Shown here: one piece after another, positions 1-10,525 of the stretch
How positions within the stretch are numbered: position 1 is the first letter of the stretch
Layout: every line of letters begins with the position of its first letter
Assembly: GCF_022965805.1 (NCBI RefSeq)
Contig: NW_027331665.1
Span: forward strand, 74,242-138,241
DNA length: 64,000 nt
Source of the DNA: Primulina eburnea
Taxonomy: Eukaryota; Streptophyta; Magnoliopsida; Lamiales; Gesneriaceae
Direction: 5' to 3'
The notes under the pieces: model-generated
What the model saw: the letters and a program-made list of their open reading frames with translations, nothing else
Databases searched by the model: none
What the model was told of the DNA's origin: nothing
Position numbers and translations under genes: made by a program

Positions 1-1684
1 GAGGGAGCCACTTGGCTCATTGCATGCATCGTATATGTATATATATATATATATATATGTATGCTTCGAGATTTCTTCAGAAATGAGGATAAAGGATTGA
101 GGAAAAGGTTTCTGAATAAGAGTGAAATATCCTTACGCCTTTTGTGAGAAATCCGTCCGTCTGATTTTGAATCCGACTTCAGTACTGTGTTCCTATCAAC
201 ACAGGCTACAACTGGACGTAAGTTTTATTACGTTTAGACATGTTTTGAAATTATGCTATGGTCAGAATTGAATAGGATTCATATATGATGTTCTTGTCAT
301 GTTAGACATCATAAAATCGAAGTCAGATTGAGAAACAGACTGTTTATACAATTGTTACGATTTTTGAAAGATATTAACTGAGATTCTATACCAGAATTGT
401 GTTAGTATTCAGATTATGAGTTGTATTGACACAGATTATGAATTCCAGTATTATATTTGTGATGTTCAGAACTGACGGGGTTATTCAGGTTGTATTGTTA
501 TGCCGTCAAAACATCAGTTGATTTAAATTGATCAGATTCAGTTATGATTTAGATTTCATCGTGATATTCGTTGATATGAATCAGATGGTATCTTGTTCAG
601 ATATTGATCAGAGTAGATTCAGAGTTGAGTATTGATCAGAACAAACTGTATATTGAGTTATTCACTGATACAGAGTGTTCGATATTGTCGTTTCAGATTT
701 TATATGGACAGATTCGAGACATCGTCTTCGTCAGATCAGGAAGACAAAGGTATAATTCATGTGATATCCGGGAAGAACAACTCAATTGAGATCGCGTTGA
801 GTTGCCCACTAAATCACATACTATACTCTTGTTATGTTTTATATGATTATGTTATGATGATAAATTGTTATTCATGCATTAAGATAGGACAGTCTGGAGA
901 TCAGGCAGACTCTAGACGTTCGGCGATATCTCAGCTTAGGGTAAGATCACCTCCCCTATTGTAGATGTGGATACAGATCAGGCCGAAGTCTAGGAATAAG
1001 ACGTACAGCACCACGATTGGTTGGGTAGGTGACAGCCAGTGACGTCTTATTCACCCGGGGATCCCTAGAGTTATAGTTGAGTCGAGTCTAGACATGATTT
1101 GATTAGGACTGCATGCTCATATGGATGTGGCTCCTAGATCATGGGACCCATCATTATTACTTTCAGTTATGATAGCATGTTTGTATGATTTAGATTGTTT
1201 ATATGCATGTTTAGCTGATTTGAAGTGCATGCTTGTTGTGATTAGATTTCATAGCTTATGAAATCTAATGTTTTGATTTTATTCGTGACAGCATGTTTCA
1301 TGAATTATTTTATGTATATACATGTTTACCATGTTTTATACTGGGATTTATTTCTCACCGGAGTTATCCGGCTGTTGTCTTGTTTTGTATGTGTGCATGA
1401 CAACAGGTGGGGCTGGATCAGGGTCAAGATGATGATGAGAGAAGACGAGTGTAGCGTGGTGATTCCGGACTTACAGTAGACTTGGTTTTATTACTGGACT
1501 TTAGTAGTTGAACCTGAAATTAGCTTGTTGTACTTTAATACTGAAATGTATTTATACAGACATGTATAGTATTTAGATTCCATTACCTTCCGCAGTTATA
1601 TCTTAAAACGAAAAATTTTTAGACCCTGTTTTATCTTAATTGATAATTTAAATCCCAAAGATGATTAGCGTCCGGGTCCCCACA
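1..1684 (+). mobile_element. Right part of an LTR of a Tekay-like gypsy element (family B), runs off the left edge
   Basis: The sequence has the layout of a long Tekay-type LTR and no conserved coding region. It ends at 1684 in ...GTCCCCACA, and homology to gypsy-1 pol starts abruptly at the next base. The reading frame of the pol fragment runs on into this block and only there becomes unrelated to RNase H, which fixes the junction at 1684/1685. No primer-binding site follows, so this is a 3' LTR or a solo LTR. Plus orientation is inferred from the order of sequence blocks compared with the family A LTR of gypsy-2. The left end and the matching target-site copy are outside the window; CTCCG (1685-1689) would be the right-hand copy. 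Confidence 0.6.
38..58. repeat. (TA)n microsatellite
   Basis: A run of alternating T and A inside the family B LTR. Confidence 0.9.
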
Positions 1685-2680
1685 CTCCGACTGAAGCGGT
1701 CTCTGAGCTGACAACTGAGCGACAACTGCCACTTTTCTGCTCAAAGAGTCTGCAACAACATTAACCTTCCCCGGATGGTAGCTAATTTCACAGTCGTAAT
1801 TCTTCACAAGTTCCAACCATCGTCTCTGTCTCATATTCAGCTCTTTCTGCGTGAATAAATATTTGAGACTCTTGTGGTCGGTGAAAATCTGACATTTCTC
1901 GCCGTATAGATAGTGTCTCCAAATCTTCAATGCAAAGACGACGGCGGCTAATTCTAAATCATGCGTCGGGTAGTTCTTCTCATGCACCTTCAACTCCCTG
2001 GAAGCATAAGTTATAACCCGACCTTGCTGCATCAAAACTGTGCCTAATCCGAGCTTAGATGCATCGGTATAAAGCACAAATTCACCCTGCCCTGTCGGCA
2101 TGGCTAGCACTGGCGTCGAAATAAGAGCTTGCTTCAGAGTATCTAAGCTCTTCTGGAATTCTTCACTCCACACGAACTTATCATTCTTTTTGGTCAGTGA
2201 CGTGAGTGGCACTGCTATCGATGAAAATCCTTGGATGAACTTACGGTCGTAACCGGCTAAACCCAGAAAACTGCGGATTTCTGATGCATTCTTCGGCTCA
2301 GCCCAATCCTTAACTTCCGCTACCTTGGTTGGATCCACCTCGATTCCACTGCTAGAAATAATATGACCCAAAAATGCTACCTTCTCCAACCAAAACTCGC
2401 ACTTACTGAACTTCGCAAATAACTTGCGACTCTGCAAGGTCTGCAAAACTATCTTCAAGTGTTGACTGTGTTCCTCACGACCCTTCGAGTAAATGAGAAT
2501 ATCGTTAATGAATACTATGACGAACTGATCAAGGTAAGGCTGAAATACTCGGTTCATCAAATCCATAAAAATCATTGGAGCATTCGTCAGTCCAAATGAC
2601 ATCACTAAGAAATCGTAATGCCCTAATCTAGTTCTGAAGGCTTGTCTTAGTTTTACTTTACTATAACCTCGAGTTTTGAC
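1685..2680 (-). pseudogene. Gypsy-1 pol remnant: C-terminal RT and RNase H
   Basis: The frame is open from about 2750 down to 1685 and encodes the RT palm/thumb ([32 protein letters not shown]) followed by RNase H ([36 protein letters not shown]). It aligns closely with gypsy-2. The catalytic F-x-DD box reads FINDILIYS: the first aspartate is asparagine, so the enzyme would be inactive. Similarity begins abruptly near AFRTRLGHY (about 2655), so the fingers and the first catalytic motif are lost. It ends at the family B LTR, 1684. A dead fragment, not a host gene. Confidence 0.9.
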
Positions 2681-3412
2681 TTTTCTCACAATTCCCAATA
2701 TTAGAAATGGAGGTTCAAACTTATCGTATCTTACCTCCCTTATACTATACACGTAATGTTCATCGATCTATTACATTAGCATTTATGCAGTCCAATCTAA
2801 GAAATCTTATCACCAAAAGTTACTGATCAACTTCTATCCTTGGTACTACACTCAAAAGTTAAACCTTATCTTAACCCCGTAGTAATATTGACCTACGATC
2901 CTTGAATTGAGTCTTTACCATACGACACTAACTTATGTAACTTAGGTGTTTACAAGTAGATCCCAAATAAAGATTGCTGATAATCTTAAATTTCGAGTAA
3001 CGTTAATCCATAAAATCCCAAAATATACAATATCGATATTCTGCTTAGATAATAAAACCTTCCTAGCATCAAGCACATGCTTGAACTATTTCATTCCCAA
3101 TTACATTATAGTTAAGGCCTAAGACACTTAAATCTTCCTCATTCGAACGTATGTCACACTTTGACGTATCCTCAATACTTAATTTACTTATTTTATTCTA
3201 ACGTATAAAGCTTAATAAGTTTCCTCATGTTAATTATGGATTAATTCTAATAAATCAACTTCGCTTATAACCCACAGAATTCTAGAATCCTCATATAAAG
3301 AATTTAAATTTCTTACTCGATAAAGATCTTAATATTCGACCATTGCTAACCTATGTTGAATACAACTAATTTCTTTTTGTTTTTATTTAATAAAATATCC
3401 CAGTATAATCAC
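2681..3412. other. AT-rich spacer inside gypsy-1, no recognisable coding
   Basis: Together with 14324-14428 this block occupies the place where gypsy-2 has the gag C-terminus, protease and N-terminal RT. It resembles neither these nor any other family I recognise. It was continuous with 14324 onward before copia-1 inserted, because the target-site copies ATCAC at 3408-3412 and 14324-14328 match. Confidence 0.6.
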
Positions 3413-4366
3413 TGAAAGGATCGATGAAACGGGTGAAGAGTGTTTAGAAGGGGGGTTGAATAAACACTGCTCGATTAAAATTATTCTTCGACAAACTGAT
3501 TTCAGTTATATTACAAACTGAATCTAAAATATCCTTTCGGTCAACAACAATCAGTTAAACTAAATAAACAGTTGCGGAAAACTAACTGACTGAAAGATAG
3601 AGTATCTAACTGAAAAAGATAACTGAAAGTAATAACACCACAATTTGTTTCTGGATGTTCGGAGACTTGAATAACTCCTACGTCACCCCTTCTATCACGC
3701 AGATAGGATATTCACTAAAAGACTTTGATCAAATACAAAAAGGTGTACTGACCTACTTCAGTCTGGACTTATCACTTTGCCAATACTGAAACTCTTAGTA
3801 TACAACGCTTTTACAGATCGTAACTGATCTTAGCACTATCTGGAAAATCTATCAATCGATTACAAAGTGCTATATAAGCTCAAGAGCGTAGTCTAGAATA
3901 CTACTGATATAACTGATAAGCGTGAGCTTGATTTCTGAATGTGAATAGATATTTTTGCAGCATAACAGCAAGTGAGATAAAATAACTGAGAGTCGGATTC
4001 TTCTTCAGTTGTTGTCTTCGACTATTTATAGGCTTCCCTCTCAACGGTAACATTAAAGATATTTGAATATTCTAACCGTTGATTGCCACGTCGATATATT
4101 CTGACAATCGTACACTGTTCATTCTGAAATGCGGCGAGCCACTACCAGTTGCAGATAGCTGTACTATTTGTCGGTTGTTGCTTTCAACTGATGACGTGTA
4201 CAGCTGAGAGATCAGCTGGTAAAGATCAGTTGACGATGGAATAGACTTCAGTTGTAGCGATCAGTTGACTGATGACGTGTTCGGTTACGTCGATCAGTTA
4301 GTCAAATTCAGTTGCTGGATTCAGTTGGTAAATCTTTTGTCAAACGCCGGAATTTCGTTTCCAACA
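3413..4366 (-). repeat. Copia-1 3' LTR
   Basis: Direct repeat of 13369-14323. It is unusually dense in AACTG/CAGTT: I count about 20 in 954 bp, where roughly 2 would be expected by chance. Confidence 0.95.
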
Positions 4367-4380
4367 ATTTCCCCCTTTAT
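4367..4380 (-). promoter_or_regulatory. Copia-1 polypurine tract
   Basis: Read on the minus strand this is ATAAAGGGGGAAAT, directly abutting the 3' LTR: the expected position and composition for the plus-strand DNA primer. Confidence 0.85.
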
Positions 4381-4486
4381 GGTGTTTGACAAAACTATGG
4401 TGAAAGATACTTGTTTTAATTCAAAGTAGATAAAATAACTGAATCAAATTCACATTTCTTCAAAATAAATACAATAGATACTGCTC

Positions 4487-6277
4487 CTATTGTTTCTTCT
4501 GCTGTTCTAAGATCTCCTTGATCTCTTCCCCCTTTTTGTCAAACTGCTCCATCTTGAGAGATAACTTCCCAACGTCAGTAGAAAGGAGCTTGACAGAGGT
4601 GGAAATGTTGTCGATAGCAGTAGTCATAGTGAGTTGTAGCAGTTCGACTTTTCTTGATACAAGTGACTCCATACTATCGACCCGTCGGTTAATAGAATTT
4701 TGAGTGGCAGTCAGGCTTGAGATAATTCCTCTATTTTTCTGAATATCATTGACTGCGAATGAAAGAGCGGTAACAGCAGATTTTATATCCTTCAGATTTT
4801 TTAACGATTCCTGATTATCGTCCAACTTCAGAGTATGCGATAATTGAGTGTTTTGAATCTTGGAGATGGGAGTAATCATTTGGCTCATATTGTCTTGCAT
4901 ATGCTGAACTTCTTCAAAAATAAGATCAAAATCTGATGAAGATGGAGGATGAGATTGTCGAGAAATGCTTGGTTCACTTGTAGTATGTTCAGAAATTATC
5001 AAGGCTTGATCAGTTGAGATTGTTTCAGCAGCATCTCGAACTGAAATATCAGCAGCAGTAATTTCTCCTTGATCCCGAGGTGGGGAAGGAGGATTTGGTT
5101 CAGCAGATGGTGACACAACTGAAACTGGTGCCTCTAAAGGGTGATCGATTGAATCAACTGGCACATCAGTTGGGATAACCTGATCAGTAGATGGATCTGG
5201 CTGAACAGGTTCTTCTGTAGAAAAAATGACTTCTGAATTGATTTGATCAGCAGAGTGATCAACTTTGTCAGAAATGGGTGCACTAATCTGGGATTCTTCC
5301 ACAACGGCCTGAATAACTTCATCAATGTGTGCGAAAGAAAGCTCAGCTTCAGTATACAGTTGTTGTTCAACAGGAGGTGAAAGAGGCTTATCATGAGCTG
5401 GCTCTTCAGTTGGAACAAGAACTAAAGCTGATGATGGTTCTGTTTTGTTAGAGAGTACTTCTTCAAATATGTCCTCGTCGTCATCATCTGAATCTCCTTG
5501 ATGGAGAACCAATTCTTGATTCAATTCCCAAAACTTGATTTGAGATAGTAGTCCTATAAGATCAGTGTCTAGCTGAGTAATTACAGCTTGATCAGCGTAG
5601 GCAGTAGGACTTGTAGGTAAATAGTTGGTCTTCAGTTTGGCAGCAATTTGAGCCAACTTCTTCGCTCTTGTCTGATCAAATAGATAACTTTTCCTCTCCA
5701 TAGCTTGAGCAATTGAGGCAGCTTTGATTGTCCTGAGCACAAAGGCCTCCAGTTTGATGAATTTGCTCAGTTCGGACTTCTTTTTCCATTGCTTGGCAAA
5801 AACTTCAGTGCGATAGGCTGTCCAAGCATCATAGGACTTAATTTTTGAAGCAGCAAAACTGTTAACCTTTGCCCATACAAGGTCAATATGAGTCTGAATT
5901 GGGTTGGAGGGCCTGGGCTCTTCAATCAACTTTCCTTTCCTTTTATCAGTACTCATGATGTGAGGAATTTTCAATCCTGTTAGAGTAGATTCCACCTGCT
6001 CTACAAATTTTATGCCTTTAGGTCTAGCAGGTGCCACACCAGTAGGACGAGAGATCTGAATCAGAGGAGCTTTGATCCTAACTGATTCCTTTTTGGTACC
6101 AAATGAAACTTCTTGTGGAATGATCTGCAGAGGAACTGCTTCTATAGGCTGCTGATCAGTTGTAGAAATCATTGCATCAATAGGAATGGATACCTCAGAA
6201 GTTGTTTTAACCCTTGGAGTTCTTGGTTTCTTCACAATCTGGGGGGATGGAGTCTTCTCTGACTCAGATGTACTCAA
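4487..6277 (-). CDS. Copia-1 accessory protein, C-terminal part with acidic linker and coiled coil
   Basis: A 596-residue open frame between pol and the 3' LTR, same strand as gag-pol. It starts with a basic, Pro/Ser/Thr-rich stretch, then a helical Lys-rich segment (about residues 130-260), an acidic patch DSDDDDEDIFEEVL (about 263-276), a long Pro/Glu/Ser-rich disordered linker, and a predicted coiled coil over the last 130 or so residues with regular hydrophobic spacing. I see no retroviral enzyme motif and no clear transmembrane segment. It occupies the slot called envelope-like in SIRE elements, but nothing in the sequence shows an envelope function. The start is not a clear ATG: the frame overlaps the preceding one by 4 bases and the two probably form one protein interrupted by a single-base indel near 6285. 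Confidence 0.6.
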   Translation of the reverse strand: MSTSESEKTPSPQIVKKPRTPRVKTTSEVSIPIDAMISTTDQQPIEAVPLQIIPQEVSFGTKKESVRIKAPLIQISRPTGVAPARPKGIKFVEQVESTLTGLKIPHIMSTDKRKGKLIEEPRPSNPIQTHIDLVWAKVNSFAASKIKSYDAWTAYRTEVFAKQWKKKSELSKFIKLEAFVLRTIKAASIAQAMERKSYLFDQTRAKKLAQIAAKLKTNYLPTSPTAYADQAVITQLDTDLIGLLSQIKFWELNQELVLHQGDSDDDDEDIFEEVLSNKTEPSSALVLVPTEEPAHDKPLSPPVEQQLYTEAELSFAHIDEVIQAVVEESQISAPISDKVDHSADQINSEVIFSTEEPVQPDPSTDQVIPTDVPVDSIDHPLEAPVSVVSPSAEPNPPSPPRDQGEITAADISVRDAAETISTDQALIISEHTTSEPSISRQSHPPSSSDFDLIFEEVQHMQDNMSQMITPISKIQNTQLSHTLKLDDNQESLKNLKDIKSAVTALSFAVNDIQKNRGIISSLTATQNSINRRVDSMESLVSRKVELLQLTMTTAIDNISTSVKLLSTDVGKLSLKMEQFDKKGEEIKEILEQQKKQ

Positions 6278-6813
6278 CCTAATTTTCTTTTGGCAACCTT
6301 CAGTTGAGCCAACGTTTTGGCCTTCTTAACTGATTTAGGAGCTGCTAACTGAGTCCCAATCTCCTGTTTGATTTGCACTAACTGACCAAGAGTTATGTCC
6401 ATTTTGGTTTTGGGTGGCATCGTATTCTTTGCATTGAATACCTTAAGTTTCGATGACCTTTCAGAATCATCAGCCACAAATCCCTTTACTTTCAACAGAT
6501 AACTGATTTGAACAGCGAAACCTTCGGACTGTTTTGAAGACAGAAACATATTCTTCACAGTGTTAAAGATAAGGCACTTCCAGTTGAGCTTGCGATCAGC
6601 CATAAAAACAGAAATGGCTTGAAACTTCTCCAAGGTGAGGGTAAATGATCCAGCTTTTGCCAAAAGCCCTTTAGCAACTACATCAGCAAGCAACTGAATT
6701 TCATGCTTCAGTTCCTTCTTAAGATCGGAAACCTTAATCTTCCGTCCATCAGCAGAGAGAAGGGTTTGCATTTCTTCAATATCAGATGCTTTAACATCCG
6801 AACGCTGTGCCAA
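6274..6813 (-). CDS. Copia-1 accessory protein, middle part
   Basis: A 179-residue frame, mostly helical and Lys/Leu-rich, upstream of and overlapping the 4487-6277 frame. It is in the same reading frame as the segment at 6838-7104; the only thing separating them is one TAA codon at 6838-6840. I infer one original ORF of about 900 residues broken by one nonsense change and one indel. The fold is unknown to me. It resembles the non-catalytic, gag-like proteins carried by many asterid retroelements, but that is a general impression from memory, not a search result. Confidence 0.5.
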   Translation of the reverse strand: MAQRSDVKASDIEEMQTLLSADGRKIKVSDLKKELKHEIQLLADVVAKGLLAKAGSFTLTLEKFQAISVFMADRKLNWKCLIFNTVKNMFLSSKQSEGFAVQISYLLKVKGFVADDSERSSKLKVFNAKNTMPPKTKMDITLGQLVQIKQEIGTQLAAPKSVKKAKTLAQLKVAKRKLG

Positions 6814-6837
6814 ACCATCAGAAGGTAAAGAAAATAA

Positions 6838-7104
6838 TTACCCAAGAGAGTCTTCAGAGATGATCAGTAATTGACCATTGACAGTAGAATTAATGTTACC
6901 CTCAGAATCAACCATGTCGGTGGAGTAGAAATCCTGAAGTTCTTTGGGATAGATGTCCTGTGAGGATTGTCCCAAAAATGTTCTGAGTCCAGCAGCTTCA
7001 AGTTTCTGAAACACCTTCTTGACTTCAGTATCGCCGAAGGATAAGATGGATCCAAAATTGATGGCCATAGCGTTCAGCATAAAAGCGGGAATTTGGGTTG
7101 CCAT
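6838..7104 (-). CDS. Copia-1 accessory protein, N-terminal part
   Basis: An 88-residue frame from an ATG at 7104. It ends at a TAA after which the same frame stays open into the next segment. It begins with a short hydrophobic helix (AFMLNAMAINFG) and contains a VFQKLEAAGLRTFLG-type helix. No known enzymatic domain is visible. It is placed about 1.1 kb downstream of RNase H in the element's sense direction. Function unknown. Confidence 0.5.
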   Translation of the reverse strand: MATQIPAFMLNAMAINFGSILSFGDTEVKKVFQKLEAAGLRTFLGQSSQDIYPKELQDFYSTDMVDSEGNINSTVNGQLLIISEDSLG

Positions 7105-7650
7105 CGATAAGTGAGTGAGTTCCTGAAACGAAATTGAAGAATAGAATAGTTCTTGCTCTCAAAAGTTTGTGGATAAATGTAAGGTGAAACTAAAATGAAG
7201 CGGGTAATGGTACATATGTACGTGACTATTCAAATTCTGGACACGTGTCAGTCCGTAGAAATTTTGAAAAAGTAGAGTGTGTATGTGTCCCATAAGCGTG
7301 TGTACAATTTGAGCGGTTAAAAATGAGTCCACGTCATAAACTGAAATTCATCATGAGTTTAGCAGACAGTCACGTCATTGATTTGGAATAAAATAGATTT
7401 AATTAGTTAACTTATATGAGAAGATTAGTGGAATATTCAACTGAACGATCAGTTAGTAAAACTGAGTCCTTTTAGTTGAGAATTCAATAACAACTGTCTT
7501 TTCAGTTAACCTCTTAAACCACCATTCCCCCTAAATAGATGCATTAAAGACAATAACAATAAAATAAGCCAAATTAATTAAGAAAATCCTGAGACTTGGT
7601 AGAGTAATAGCCACTTAAGAGTATGTCCTTTCAATTTCCTCGACTTGGCC

Positions 7651-7657
7651 TATAAAT
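7651..7657 (+). promoter_or_regulatory. TATA box for the antisense ORF of copia-1
   Basis: TATAAATA on the plus strand, about 50 bp before the ATG at 7706. That leaves room for a start site about 30 bp downstream and a leader of about 25 nt. It points opposite to the element's own transcription. Confidence 0.5.
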
Positions 7658-7705
7658 AAGAGTGGAGGGGTTAGTCATAAGTATCAGCAGACAGTATTAA
7701 AAAAA

Positions 7706-8104
7706 ATGGAAGGAGCAAGTAGTTCAATCGTCTCTCCCTTTTCTCTTGAATCCCGAAAATCTGCTATAGAAGACAAAGTTTTCTATGCCAGTCTTCCCTA
7801 CTGGGAAGAGTTACAGGAGCTGGAGCTCTTGTACAACACTGGGAGGGTGACCACCTTCAGGCGTAAGGCCCAGTTGAGAGAGGTGCGAAAGCACTTAAAC
7901 ATTTCTGCAGAGGTGGATGTCTTCAAAGAGGGCCATCTCTATCAGCTGATGCTTCGCAAGGAGCTGGAAATTCTTAATAGCATTGCCTCTACTCACAGCT
8001 TCTGCAAGACCTCTTCCTCAGCTCTAGCTGTTTGGAAGAAAATGTGGATAGCTAGTGTAGAGGAAACTTATGAAAATGTAGTCCTCTCCAACTTATATGG
8101 ATAA
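7706..8104 (+). CDS. Antisense ORF within copia-1, unknown protein of 132 residues
   Basis: An intact ATG-to-TAA frame on the strand opposite to gag-pol, between RNase H and the accessory ORFs. The ATG is in an A-rich context (AAAAAAATGGAAGG), a TATA box lies about 50 bp upstream, and AATAAA overlaps the stop codon (8104-8109). The protein is soluble-looking and largely helical: an N-terminal Ser-rich stretch, then KVFYASLPYWEELQELELLY, a basic segment RRKAQLREVRKHL (about residues 52-64) and a C-terminal aromatic helix. There is no signal peptide or membrane segment, and I recognise no family. Open frame and flanking signals together favour a real gene over chance. It could be a captured host fragment or an antisense ORF of the kind described in Tat-lineage gypsy elements. 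Confidence 0.5.
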   Translation: MEGASSSIVSPFSLESRKSAIEDKVFYASLPYWEELQELELLYNTGRVTTFRRKAQLREVRKHLNISAEVDVFKEGHLYQLMLRKELEILNSIASTHSFCKTSSSALAVWKKMWIASVEETYENVVLSNLYG

Positions 8105-8220
8105 ATAAAATGTTTATTTTGATGAAGCGTCGTTTATCTTTGTTTCTGCACTCAATGATTTTAAATAATCAGTAGAACAACAGTACAGCTGACATAAGAA
8201 TCATAAGCAATAACAATTAA

Positions 8221-9655
8221 TTAAGACAAATCAATTAATCCAAGTATATTGCGAAAATGAGAAAACTTAGTCTCAGCCAGAGGTTTGGTGAAGATGTCAG
8301 CCGCTTGCTGTTCAGTTGATACGTATTCCAATCTGATGTTCTTCTTTAAAGCATGATCTCTGATGAAGTGATGTCTGACATCTATGTGCTTAGTCCTGGA
8401 GTGACGAACTGGATTATACGTAATAGCAACTGGTGCTTGTGTTGTCACAGAATATTGGCGATTCCTTTGCATCAACACCATAATCTTTCAATTGTTGCTG
8501 AATCCAGAGCAGTTGGGCACAACAGCTTCCAGCAGCAAGATATTCTGCTTCAGTTGTGGAAGTTGCTATGGATGTTTGCTTCTTACTGAACCAAGAAATC
8601 AGTCTGTCTCCTAGAAACTGACATGATCCACTTGTACTTTTTCGATCAAGCTTACATCCTGCATAGTCTGCATCTGAATAGCCAACTAAATTGAAAGATG
8701 AATCTTTAGAGTACCATAATCCAACATTTTGCGTGCCTTTAAGATATTTTGAGATACGTTTGGCAGCAGAGAAATGTGATTGTTTAGGATTAGCTTGAAA
8801 TCTTGCACACATACATACAGCAAACACAATATCAGGACGGCTAGCAGTTAGGTACAATAATGAACCTATTAAACCTCTGTAAAGAGTCGTCTCAACTGAT
8901 ATCCCCCCTTGATCAGTGTCTAATTTAGCTGATGAGCTCATAGGGGTGCTTGCAGCTGAACATGATTTCATGCCAAATTTCTTCAGCAATTCCTTAGTGT
9001 ATTTGGTTTGACTGATAAAAATTCCTGAATCCAGTTGTTTCACTTGTAGACCAAGGAAGAATGTCAGTTCACCCATCATACTCATCTCGAATTTCTCCTG
9101 CATTAACTTGGAAAACTTCTCGCATAATTTGGGGTTAGTTGACCCAAAAATAATCTCAACAACATAAATTTGAACAAGTAAGATATGATCATTCTTGGAG
9201 AATTTGAACAATGTTTTATCAACTGATCCAACAGAAAAGTCATGATCAGTTAGAAATTTTGAAAGAGTTTCGTACCAAGCTCTTGGAGCTTGTTTAAGAC
9301 CGTATAAAGCTTTGTTCAAATGATAGACATGTTCAGGAAGGTGATGATTGACAAAACCTGGAGGTTGTTCAACGTAGACTTCTTCCTGCAACTGGCCGTC
9401 CAGAAATGCACTCTTTACGTCCATTTGATAGACTTTGAAGTTTTTGAATGAGGCATAGGCAAGGAATATTCTGATTGCCTCCAGCCTTGCAACTGGTGCA
9501 TATGTCTCATCGTAATCAATTCCTTCTTCATGCCTATATCCTTGTGCTACCAACCTTGCTTTATTGCGCACAACTGATCCATCTTCGTTTAGCTTGTTCC
9601 TGTACACCCACTTTGTACCTATCACAGTTTTTGAGAGTGGTCTTGGAACTAAGTT
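8221..9655 (-). pseudogene. Copia-1 reverse transcriptase and RNase H
   Basis: A copia RT-RNase [75 protein letters not shown] and an ADIFTKPL end. The catalytic tetrad that should read YVDD reads YVVE, so both aspartates are lost. Near 8430 a small indel shifts the frame between CDNTST and the terminal RNase H segment, which finishes in a different frame at 8221. The stretch opens with an in-frame TAG at 9656-9658 where a tryptophan is usual (HNNF-stop-NLVPRP). Gene order (integrase before RT) and motifs make the family certain; the enzyme cannot be active. Confidence 0.93.
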
Positions 9656-10405
9656 CTAGAAATTGTTATGGATAAACTGATTTAGCTCTTCTTGCATTGC
9701 ATTTATCCAGTTCGGATCAGCAAGAACTTCATCAGTTTTCTTTGGCTCTAGTTGAGATACAAAAGCTGAATGGATAAATAAGTTAATCATTTGATTTCTT
9801 GTTCTTACCGGATCAGATGGATTACCTATCACCAATTCTGGAGGATGTGATTTCTTCCATCTAAGTTCAGCATTTGTTTCTTCTGTATTAGCAATTTCCT
9901 CAGTAGGTAACTGAATGTTTTCAGTTTCAGTTGGAGCTAATTCAGTTGGCAACTGATTCTCATTTGTATGCTCCACTAACTGATTGTCAAGATTTGCTTC
10001 CAATTCAGCTGATTTATCCAATATGTCAGGTTCAGGTGTTTGGAGGTTGTTTTGATTAAGATGGATATCTTCTTCATCATCATCATCGTCCAAGCTTATA
10101 TCTGTAAATCTATCAGCTAGCTCAACTGTATCAGTTGGCTTAGAAGTTAGTGTAGACTCATCAAACACGACATAAATAGATTCTTCAACATTCAAAGTAT
10201 TTTTGTTGAAGACTCTATAGGCTTTACTCACTGAAGAATAACCAAGAAATATTCCTTCTGCAGATTTAGCGTCAAAAGCTGTTAAATGGGTTTTACCATT
10301 GACAAGTATAAAACATCTGCAGCCGAATCTTTTGAAGTAGGAAACCACACTTTTTCTTCCATGCCAGATCTCATAAGGTGTTTTCATATGATTCTTATTA
10401 ATCAT
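9656..10405 (-). pseudogene. Copia-1 integrase C-terminus and acidic linker to RT
   Basis: This encodes the copia integrase C-terminal motif (TPYEIWHGRKS, FGCRCFI, FLGYSSVSKAYRVFN), an acidic D/E-rich linker, then the start of the RT domain (DPNWINAMQEELNQF). It joins the upstream integrase frame through 10406-10525, where two compensating single-base indels put the text in another frame, and the RT through a TAG codon at 9656. Confidence 0.88.
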
Positions 10406-10525
10406 TGAGCTGTTTTGAGTGTAACACGCAAGTGTTCACTGCCTCTGCCCAAAACCTTTGAGAGATAGAGGAATCAGCAAGCATTGTTCTAGCAGCCTCT
10501 TTGAGGGTCCGATTTCTCCTTTCAG

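Noticed and set aside
604..964. Two overlapping short plus-strand frames near the left edge
   Set aside because: They lie in the family B LTR, overlap each other in different frames and show no conserved motif.
4518..4703. Short frames on the strand opposite to the accessory, gag and pol regions of copia-1 (for example 4518-4703, 8353-8589, 12721-13137)
   Set aside because: These are shadows of the sense coding regions without start or promoter signals, unlike 7706-8104.
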